21,363 nt of DNA from Apostichopus leukothele (taxonomy: Eukaryota; Echinodermata; Holothuroidea; Aspidochirotida; Stichopodidae), in the NCBI GenBank assembly GCA_010014835.2, contig JAAAKB020135231.1:1-21363 (forward strand), read 5' to 3'. Position numbers and translations under genes: made by a program. Position 1 is the first letter of the stretch. The number at the start of each line of letters is the position of its first letter. The notes beneath the pieces are model-generated. The model made no database searches. It had not been told where the DNA came from and saw only the letters and a program-made list of their open reading frames with translations. Positions 1-9,700 of the stretch are shown piece after piece.

Positions 1-2956
1 GGGGGGGGGGGAGGGTGGGGGAAATGAAAATGACAGAAACGCAAGAAAAGAGAACAACATTCAACTTGCAAATTGATTTCAATGCTGTACAAGTTTTTTT
101 TTTTTTGTCAAGATAAATGTCTCTTCAAACAAATCTGAAAAATTGTAAAGGTTGAAAGGGAAATAAATGGATTATATTGATTATTCATGATTATATAGCT
201 GAAGATATGAGGAATAACTGTAGGAACAATCTGTTAGATAGACCACAAGGAAAGACCAAACACATACACATTAGAAGAAGAAGAATCCCCGATTGTATAA
301 AAGTACCACGCTCCTGGAAAACTCACTGTAAAATGAAAGAAATGTCCTCAATTGTCATGATTTTCCTTGTTCAGCATTCGTTTGTGATAAAAAAAAGAAG
401 AGAAAATCGTGAAAAGAGAAATTCTGATTTTTTTTTTTTAAATCCTTAAATCACACCAGCCATGTTATATTAGGGTAAAACACCACACCAATGTCTCTGT
501 GCATAGGATATCAGCATATCCCCCCCCCCCCCCATAAAAATGAAGAAATTGTAAGTTAATGGTCACCCCTGCAGAAAAAAGCCTTTTTCTGCCATTCTAA
601 AACCAGTTATCCACACTTTTGTCCTTTTTAAGTCTTCAATGAACTTCAAGTTAAGTACATTTGAAAACTTCTAGCAGTTTTCACAGAATGCTAACATTTG
701 GGGCTAATACTGATTACCTTCAGTTTACAATTCCAACTTTATTTGCCCTTTACTTTAAACATTTCCAAAATGATACTTTTCTCAGTTGATAAAAATGGAT
801 ATTTGTTGGATATAGACAATGAATAATAAACAATTGTAATAAGTCACTCAAAAAGTAATGGATGAAGGAATGATTTTAAAGCCCCCCCAAAAATAAAAAT
901 AAAGGTGGTGGTGGTAGGGGAAGGAGAGGAAGCAAATAACAGTTACAATGCTACGTGACCACTTCTTATCTATATAGCATATTTAGCAGCCAGACATTTT
1001 CACTTAAAAGAGAAAAGAAGTAGCTACACATGAGGTAAGAATTTTAGTTTTTTTTAAAAATATCTTTGCCGAACAGCTATAAATCAGAAACACTGATACA
1101 TGATCATGAACACACTCAGCTTTCCTGATTCATTCATGAACATGAATGTTAAAGCAATCACTCAGCAGATCGAATGACACTCTCACATTCATGTGACACT
1201 GGGACTCTGCGATGCATTTAACATGACCAGGTACTTCTATGAGACTGAGCAGTCTTAGCTGAAGTCGCATGGATGTAACTCCAATATGATTTAATGTCAC
1301 GGTGTGACCGCCACAAGTATGCATCACCTCTCCCTCTTCTCCCACTCACCTTCCCCTCCCCCAAACCCAATCCAACTGAGAATCTATTATATATATAACC
1401 TAATATCTGCATACTAGTTTTGAGACCTCAATTGTTAGTGTTCAGGGAAATATTCTTTGTTAATCCTTAATTGATATATAGGAATTTCAGAGACACTCTT
1501 CGTTGCTGTTACAATAGCATATTTCAGCAAAAACAAAATTCTGGGAGAGGTTTTCTACATTTCCTCTTGTAGTATTACACATTCTAGTATTACACTATTT
1601 TCAAAACTAAACTGCTTGTTAGTTGGTCATCCTGTTAAAATGTAAACCTCTTTACCTTTATCCCACATTGTTAGTGGTCCCTGCCTGTGGTACTCTAGTA
1701 CCAATATTGAGTACCATTTACCTATTTAGGGTACCACATGCACATCATCGGTACGAACCATCATAGGTGAATTCTGACAGATCTTTAATGATGATATATC
1801 ATAGTACAACAAACATGGATTATGTGAGTACCAGTCATGTTTCTATGTAGCTAGTCTGGTGTTAAAGGTATTCATCATTAAATAAACTTTTCCGCTTATT
1901 TGTTTCCTCGGTCCATGTTAAAATGTTAATCCATTGTGTTATAAATTCTGACAACTCAGTCAAAAAGTATCCCTTTAATTTCATACAAACACCACAGTAG
2001 CATGGATGACATTTAACACTAAATCTAGCATTTGAGGCCACCGAGCGCATGGGATGTTTTATGTGGAGCTGAAGTGACGATATGTTTAGCTAGACTAAGT
2101 AGCCCGGCAACAATGATTGTTTTAAAAAGAATCAAATCTCAAAATATGAGACCGGTATAACAGAAATACAAACTGGATTGCCAGCAGTGGTTTGAAATGG
2201 CCCACAACATAATATAAATTTTTATCTCGCTTTAAATGTTAGTAGCATTACAAAGATAAGTGAAATACAGTCTTCCCCAGTTACAATCCTTCCATCTTCC
2301 AACAGGTCAATATAATAAACAAACTCTGTATACAAAAAGTATGGAAACTTAAACATGTACACAAAATGTCATACATGTGAACTCAAAAGCATGAAATGGA
2401 ATCACACTATAATATTTTAAAAGTTATCACACTATCAAATGCAATCAAACAAAAATGGCTCTCAAGAAACATACCGTCTTAGTTTTAGTCAACTAAAACA
2501 TACCTTATCATGTATCTCAACAATTCACAAATTACTCACAAAATTTATACTATTTTAATTTAGAAAAAGTAAAATTAATTTTTATTGCTATGAACCTGTT
2601 ACGATAGTACATCCCTCACGCATGGAATGTGTACCTCTATTGCTGAAACCAAACCTTCTCCCCACTTGCAAACCCTCTTCAATGCCACCGACCCCCCCCC
2701 AACACCCCCCCCCCCCCCCCCCCACTCAAAGTGTGCTGCCGGTTGAGAATGAGTCATTACAGGCCTAAGGGTACAGACAGAACATTATCATATCAAACAA
2801 AATAATATTTATGGAAAAATTATGTGCTTAATGCTGTTTGATTATAAAAAGGTTTAGAATTTTATTTCTATTGCAAAGAATATTGTAGTCTTTTAATTTT
2901 GTATGACAACTGTTAATTTTAGGTACTACAAAAACTTTGATACATCTTTGCAACTG
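1..2956. other. No gene recognised; homopolymer runs
   Basis: A+T-rich non-coding DNA. It begins with a G run (1-20) and has C runs at 520-533 and 2692-2723 and a GGT run near 904-915. Open frames are short, and none shows a recognisable motif or paired splice sites. It may be intergenic or intronic to a gene outside the window. Confidence 0.6.
2692..2723. repeat. Broken poly-C tract
   Basis: Nine C, AACA, then nineteen C. Such runs are unstable and hard to sequence; the exact length is doubtful. Confidence 0.85.
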
Positions 2957-3271
2957 TGCAGCAATTATCAACCAGTTCTTCGCACTTATGTAGCAATTTT
3001 CAACCAGTTCTTAGCACTAATGTAGCAATTATCAAGCAGTTCTTTGCATTTGTGTAGCAATTATCAAGCAGTTCTTTGCATTTGTGTAGCAATTATCGAC
3101 CAGTTTTTTGCACCTGTGTTGCAATTATCAAGCAGTTTTTTGCATCTGTTTTGCAATTATCAAGCAGTTCTTTGCACTTGTGTAGCAATTATCAAGCAAT
3201 TCTTTGCACTTATGTAGCAATTATCAACTAGTTCTTTATGTTTGTGTTGTAATCGTCAACCACTTCCATAT
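2957..3271. repeat. 32-bp minisatellite, about 10 copies
   Basis: The unit, such as TGTAGCAATTATCAAGCAGT plus TCTTTGCATTTG, repeats with an exact 32-base step from 2957. Copies 3 and 4 (3021-3084) are identical; outer copies (2957-3020 and 3213-3271) carry more changes, the usual picture of a tandem array that homogenises in the centre. There are no unique spacers, and no open frame of note crosses it. Confidence 0.95.
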
Positions 3272-4150
3272 AGCATTTTGTAATATTATGCGAGATATCA
3301 TATTTCCTCTGTGGAGACAGTTTATAGGAATTATAGATATAAAACATGACATAAATTTAAAACACAATTTCAAATAACACTCTCAAGGGATGATCACTTC
3401 AAAGTATAATTAATTTAAAATATTACTTTTACAGTAGCTGCATAGTATATCATTGTGTTAGTACCTCTAAACAAACCTGTAATAATCCACCTGATAACCT
3501 AAAACTAGAGAAAAATGTCTACTGCTGCTCTTGGTTGCTAAGGAGTACCTCTTTACAAACCAATTTGTCCAATACAGACAAATTCTAGTATCAAAACATT
3601 TTATGTAACATACAGTTCTTGATGTGTAAACCCTTTAGGGTTCAAGTAAACTCAACTGTTCCTTCAGCAAATTTGCTGGATTAAAATATGACATATTACT
3701 CTGCATAAGTTTCTTGATGTTTTTCGACCCTAGAATCATATAAATGTGTCATGCAGTTGATCAGCAGGTCAACATCTATTTCAAATAATGAAGTAAAACT
3801 ATAAAAATTGTGAATATTTCCCATTTGCTGTTTAAATGTGACTTTATGCTCATATAGGTGTAACTAATGTGATAACACTGCAAAAGGCAGGAATTATAAA
3901 AATAATACTAAGGTCTTGAATGAGCCTAGAAATGCTCCAAAGTATGTCATAAAGTTTCATAAGGATGGTACCTATTTGTTCCCCTCATATTTAGAAACTT
4001 TAAGTAGTTCTTTAAATCTACTCCATTCATAAATGATATAAGTCGCACAGTCATATATGAACCCTTATATCAGTAGAATAAATGTAGGTTTATAAAGTAA
4101 CAGTGGCACACCAATAGGTCAAAGAAGATGTTTTATATCCAAGTACAACT

Positions 4151-4214
4151 ATAAATACAACGATAATACAACGATAAATACAACGATAATACAACGATAA
4201 ATACAACGATAATA
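4151..4214. repeat. 23-bp tandem repeat, about 2.8 copies
   Basis: The unit ATAAATACAACG plus ATAATACAACG, itself two half-units of 12 and 11 bases, repeats from 4151. Two copies are identical and the third decays after ATAATA. A simple local duplication. Confidence 0.9.
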
Positions 4215-4451
4215 TAGAAACCATGTAGCTTCTAAAACTAGAGCACTGGCAGCTAAAGAAGAAACCATTTCAAGCAGATGAAATTCTTTATTCACACCAA
4301 ACGTTACTGCTATCACCATAAATGACTCGGTGTTGTAACAATCCCAAGGAGGGAGAACGAGAGGCGGGTAGTTGGCCGTCATCCTCCACATCGCAACATA
4401 AATTACTGCCTATCAACTGTTATGACTACAGAGCACAGCCATCAAAAGTTA

Positions 4452-4516
4452 CATTCGTTTATCAATTCTTGTCATTTCCGATTGGCCAATAAACGCATCA
4501 ACAAGCAGGCATTCGC
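4452..4516. repeat. Diverged duplicate segment, copy A
   Basis: It starts CATTCGTTTATCA, then TTGTCATT, CGATTGG, ATAAA, and ends AGGCATTCGC. The same order of words occurs 433 bases on (copy B, 4885-4945) with a 3-base gap and roughly three quarters identity by eye. This copy carries a perfect palindrome with two CCAAT boxes back to back (ATTGGCCAAT). Confidence 0.55.
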
Positions 4517-4884
4517 ATATTTGAACAAATTTGCAGGAGACCGAATCAATGTCAAAAGCTTCCATTGAGTTGAGCAGGGATCTAGTAACTTCCCTTTTTT
4601 GTTCTATTTCGGCATTGGTCCAGCTTTACCTTAGGGGCACCACACAATGACTTTCATTGTAAACATTAACAAGGACGGCAGGGGCGATGTTGTGACATGT
4701 TATACGCAACGTTCCGTTCAGACGATACGTCATAAAACCTATCGAAGAATCGCTATCGCCTCTTGACTCAGGGGCCTCACAAGAACAAGGTGCAAACTCT
4801 GGGCTTAAAAGGTTTCAGTAGGCTGACTCTTTTGTGGTGATAAAAAGTTCACATAAAAATTGGAAGTCAAATTTATGTTTGTTT

Positions 4885-4945
4885 CATTAGTTTATCATTT
4901 GTCATTCTCGATCGCTCTATAAATCTATCCACGGGAGGCATTCAC
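4885..4945. repeat. Diverged duplicate segment, copy B
   Basis: CATTAGTTTATCA, TTGTCATT, CGAT, ATAAA and GGAGGCATTCAC follow in the same order and near-equal spacing as in copy A. The CCAAT palindrome of copy A is replaced by CGATCGCTCTATAAA. It may be a small interspersed element or a local duplication. Confidence 0.5.
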
Positions 4946-5724
4946 CTTCTCCGTTAATAGTAGCATAATCACTGTCACCAACACTGACAAGAGCTCCCTA
5001 ACAACTGGAAGAATACCAGCTGTGTTGTGGCTCTTTTGTTTCTAAAATATTTTGCTGCAGATGAGAGAGCTGCCCCACTAAAACATGACAAGGACGGACT
5101 CAGTATTTGGCAGTCCCATCCTGGATGACCTTTGACTCAGGATGTTTTGAATCGTAAAAGTCAAGTTGCCTGATTTCTCAAAGATGGTTTCTATTTTAAA
5201 CCATTCAGCTTTCCTGGTGTCACGATGTCTACCGATTAACGAGAGCGCAGCTTTCGCCTTCTCATTCGCGAGCCAGGATTATGAAAAGATTAGTGGAAAG
5301 GAAAGGATTATGAAAAGAATTAGATTTGAATTCTTAAGCATTAACATATCTTAACTTTGCATCCCAACTAGATTTTGCCAACTAAAATTTTATGATACAG
5401 AAAAAATGTATCACATATGTGTTACTTAACAAAGGCAATCATGAATGTTAATTTGGGAACTGTGCCTCCTATACTGTGGAAATGGTTGTTAAATATTGAA
5501 GCTACTGACTTTTGAATCAAAATCGGTAGTTCTTCACTCCTTAATAATGGAAGTGGTAACCAAGCCTCATTTTGAACTTTTCAATCATAATCTGGATTTT
5601 CCTTTCAAAATGAAAACTACCCTGGTAGACTTAGAGTTCATCTTAATAATGGAGAATCATACATTTAAATGCCATACCTAAGATAGCTCTTACGCCGGTC
5701 AACTACAAATTCCCTCTCCCAGCA

Positions 5725-5747
5725 CCCCCCCCCTCCCCCGCCCCTCC
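5725..5747. repeat. C-rich tract
   Basis: A nine-C run followed by TCCCCCGCCCCTCCC. Low-complexity sequence, about 600 bases past the USE1 3' end. Confidence 0.8.
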
Positions 5748-6365
5748 CAACAAAAAATGAACATTTGATGCAGACATCTAATCATATGGAATATTAATTC
5801 CACAGTGACTGTCAGTAACATGAAACAAATTATCAGTTGTTAGTTTAGAACCAACAACGAGTTAAAAACAGAAGAAATTGTTAGTATAAAACTAATTCAA
5901 TAAATAGAAGAATACATTGTAAGCTTTATTGCCTAGGCAATCATCCAATTTTATTTTAATTCCTTAGAGCTGAGAAATTACTTCATCTGAATATGGTATT
6001 ATTTTATTATGTGACATGAAGGATACCCCTGCTACCAAAATCAGTCAATAAATACAAGATCTAAAAAGTTGATATCCTGTAGCAAGTGAAAAGTTTTTGC
6101 AACTGTGAATAAAATTTGCTTTACAACACTTACATGGCTCACTCTTTCTTAAGCAAAAATTGATCTGGAATGAATAAGAAACAAATGATCCAACAAGTTG
6201 CATGTCTATAAAGTCTTGCTGATATTCCAGTTGAAAAAGCTCCTCTTCATTAAATTGGAAAATTCGCTGCAAAAATCGCACAGGCAAAGTTGATGTTAGT
6301 TGAAGTCTATGGAACAACCAATATATTGTTCCACAGAATGAGGTCAAAAAGATAAATAATTTAAC

Positions 6366-6578
6366 TTTATTAAAAATGTCCTTTTCCACAGAAGATATTG
6401 CTTTATGGCAAGGTTATCCAAAGGAGAAAAGTTAAACGTGGGTAAATCTTTGTGTCTACATGTCGGCTTTGTCCACATTTCCACACACGAGAACTATCCA
6501 TCCAAACGCCAAAATAAAACGAACATCCATTTTTGTACGTCTGGAGTTAGAAGGGAATATTTATCCTTGAACATGCCA
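6366..6578 (-). terminator. USE1 3' UTR with candidate poly(A) signal at 6366-6371
   Basis: After the USE1 stop, the first AATAAA on the minus strand is at 6371-6366, about 208 bases downstream. It is followed by G/T-rich sequence near 6310-6345 (CTGTGG, TTGGTTGTT on the minus strand) suitable as a downstream element. Another AATAAA is near 5929, so a longer 3' UTR is possible. Confidence 0.45.
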
Positions 6579-6761
6579 TCAACTGCCCTTGGGAAAGAAT
6601 TTAATGAAAATAATCATTTGCAGAAACACCACAGAAACAAAGATTACTGTACCCCAAATCCACCAGTTACAAGACCTCTTAGCATGAACCTCCAGTCTGT
6701 CCGACTCGACTTTCAACTTAGCGTAGTTTGAATCGGCCATTCTGTTGGTTTCTTCTAATCT
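6579..6761 (-). CDS. USE1: USE1 exon 7, end of SNARE motif, tail anchor and stop
   Basis: A 183-base exon follows an acceptor ending TTTTCAG and closes with TGA at 6581-6579. It encodes RLEETNRMADSNYAKLKVES, DRLEVHAKRS, then a hydrophobic segment starting CNWWIWGTVIFVSVV and ending IFIKFFPKGS. The human counterpart is MADQNLEKLKTESERLEQH, then NWLLWAM and LFIRIMPKLK. The single C-terminal membrane segment (about residues 229-249) is the expected ER tail anchor, with only a few lumenal residues after it. Confidence 0.95.
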   Translation of the reverse strand, partial: RLEETNRMADSNYAKLKVESDRLEVHAKRSCNWWIWGTVIFVSVVFLQMIIFIKFFPKGS

Positions 6762-9700
6762 CTGAAAATTGATGTAAAAGACGAGGAAACTTCAGAGTAT
6801 TTCAGAAACAATAACGTTTACAATAATACCTGAATTATCTGGACAATAGGTGGTAGAAGATGGTTCAATATGGGGAGGGGGATCACACTTTGAGGGGTAG
6901 TGGGACCTCAAAATCACCTCAAAACCTATCGACATTTTTTCATTAGTTGTTTCAACAAAATGAAGATTATAAATAACAATGGGCACTTTTTAATTACAAA
7001 AATCGAAAAATGTGGGATTTCTAATTAATGGGAATGGGGTTCTTTTGAGGTTTTACATGAAACGCATTTTTCGAAAATGATTCTTGCTTGTCAGACTGAA
7101 GCCTGCATAAGATGCACCTAGAGCTACCAAACATTCATTGCACTGTTAGCAGTGGTGACTTGGCATCCGTGTGTTCCATACCCATTGAGGCTACTTGGTA
7201 TTTGGTATGAAATTGTAAATTCGGAACAATGTTAATAGGTGATACTCTTGGCAACTAAGGCTTAAAGGTTAATGTGAGGACAAAACTTGTTTGTTTCTTC
7301 AACAAAGTGAATTACTACTATGAAGCAGCAATTATATGGCCTGGCAGAGAGTTCTGATTTTCATTTCATAAGTATAAGAACAACCACTACCTTGAAGGAG
7401 ATCTATAAGCAAGGAGTAATTAATTACTTTATAATTTAACCAGAAACTGCTTGGATTGTGAAGCACTTATAGCCAAGTTTGATCGATCATCACATACCTT
7501 ATTATCAGCTTTGATAATGTCACTAGCGACAACTGTGTTGTGTTTCAGGTTTTTGGTCAATGATAACATTTCCTCGGCCAGTTTCTCCTGCAAGTTGCGG
7601 TGATGCTGTAAGACAACGTCCAAATCATCAGTGGTCGAGTGATCCTCCACTAATCTAAGACAAATAAAAACATATATCCCATTTAGTAATGGTAAATATG
7701 TGTACTGACTAATGAATTGCAAGTAAAAATCCGAACTGACGGATGGATCCACATTTGACATCTTTTCAATGTTTCCAGAGAAAGTTAAACTCATTTGGCT
7801 GCACGACTTGAGGACACATTCTCAGGAGCAAAGGATGCTCCATTAATCTAAGAAAAATCACAGCACATTGTATAGAGCCCTTGTAGAAGATTCAGTGACT
7901 AGTTAGTATACTGACAAAGTTGTTAACCACAGAATTCTTTCTTCAAACTGCTGAACATTTGTACTGTACGATTGGAACCTAAAGATCGAGTTTATTTGAA
8001 GATTGCTATGAAAATTTGTAGTTGAAAATTCTTGAATAAAGGAGAGGGGACAGGAGGGGCTTATAAGGAGGGAGGGAGGGAGGCAGGGATGGAATGGGGA
8101 GTACAAGAGATTTTAATGTCATACCCTCTGTGACGAAGACCACCAGAAGAGAAATCATCATCCTGTTGATAAAAAAAGACAAAACATTTGAACTTAGTAT
8201 GAGAGATAATAATTCCTGTTAGATATAAATTCGACATTTACAAATTCTAGCCTATACTTTTTTCTTGTAGAATTAATGTGTTTTATAAATTAATGTGCAA
8301 ATCTACCTATGAGTGTATAATTCTAACATCCAACTGCAAATTATTCCAATAGGCTTTTTTGCCCACCTTTTTCGCACAACAAAAAAGTTTCGTTTTGAGC
8401 AGAAAATTTGGTGCAATAGTAGCTTCTTGTTTTTTTTTTAACTTCTTATTGCTTATTGAGACTAACATTAGTTCATCAGCTTAACTAGTAAAGAACTTAA
8501 CATTTCACACCATATCATAAACATTGAAAATCTTCAGGTTCTCAAATTTGCTTGTTTTGTGTGTGATTAATACTGATGTAAAACCGGAAAATCTGGAAAA
8601 TGAAATGCTGAGAATTATTAAAATCAAATCTAATAACTAAACTCACTCATTAACTTTCTCTCTAACAGAAGACAAAATCTAGAAGCCTGTCTTAGATTGA
8701 TCAATTTTCATCTTCTCTTAATTGATAATAAAGCGAATAAGTAATAATAAAGTATAATAAGTCATAATAAAGTTAATAAGTAATAATAAAATAAATAAGT
8801 AATAATAAAGTAAATAAGTAATAATAAAAGTAATAACAAAGTAAATAAGTAATAACACACAAATAAGTCATAATAAAGTAAATAAGTAGTAAATAAACTA
8901 AATAAGGTTTGGTGTTAACTGCCAAAGGTTCTCTTTTAAAGACCCAAACCGTTCTACAGTTGCAGGTAACCGTGGAATCGTAAGTTCCTCAGAATACTTC
9001 TAGGATTACGACTTACCTCTCCTAGAAGCTCGTTCCTCATATCTTTGTTGTAATGTGCCATGGTAATTCGATGCAGCTGCTGGCTTGAGTTTAGAGGACC
9101 GGTTCCCTTCGAGCCAGGAAGACTAATGGATCTGGCCGGAGCATTTATCTGGTGCTGCAGGGCTCTCTCGGTAGTACTAGGCTTTAAAGAGAAGAAAAGA
9201 TGATGTCTTTGATGATAATGATGATGATGACATTTAAACAAAGGATTCCCCTTAGACAAACATACTGCTAGGCACCCAGTTGGGACAATTTTTTCTATAT
9301 TGTAGTGTTATGTCCCGCTTCAGAGCACTCGTGTTGTCAGTACGAGCTGTATGAATATCATGTTTCTATCACCTTATAACTGTACATCAGGCGTTGCTTT
9401 TCATTTAGCCCTTGACTCTCGAATTTCATTAAGAGTTATACACAACACTGACTGTATCCGACCACATTCCAATAGTAGAGACTTTGTTAGTAATAGGTGA
9501 CAAATTTAAAGAAAATGCTAGCGAGACATTACAGCATTTTACAATATTTTTAATTTGTATAAAACTGACTGACAAGAAATTAAGTCAATTTTCCAGATTT
9601 TCTCAATAATATGGTGTCTCTTTTTAAACAAGAAATAGAAAAGAGGAACAAACTAAAGTCATGTAAATAGAATAAAAATGCAAATCATCCCTCATTCCTA

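Larger units (their letters stand above)
3272..6365. other. No gene supported; CpG-richer patch at 4440-5280
   Basis: Apart from the repeats listed at 4151-4214 and 4452-4945, no gene is supported. The stretch 4320-5280 has more CpG than its surroundings (seven CpG within about 55 bases near 5220-5275) and two TGACTCA sites (4764 and 5131 regions), so it may be the promoter or first-exon area of another gene. A minus-strand open frame at 4149-4391 and a plus-strand one at 5166-5354 overlap it, but neither has supporting similarity. A C-rich run lies at 5725-5747. Confidence 0.4.

Noticed and set aside
2957-3271. Regular 32-bp repeats suggesting a CRISPR array
   Set aside because: The units abut without unique spacers and the genome is eukaryotic; it is a minisatellite.
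4149-4391. 80-codon minus-strand open frame beginning MWRMTANYPP
   Set aside because: Its end is made of the 23-bp tandem repeat, and no similarity or splice structure supports it.
6045-6389. 114-codon minus-strand open frame just past USE1
   Set aside because: It overlaps the probable USE1 3' UTR and its candidate poly(A) signal; no recognisable domain.
7655-7794. Open reading upstream of USE1 exon 6 with its own ATG (at 7794)
   Set aside because: This is intron 5 read through; the TGTCTTAG acceptor at 7655 and phase matching with exon 5 define the true border.
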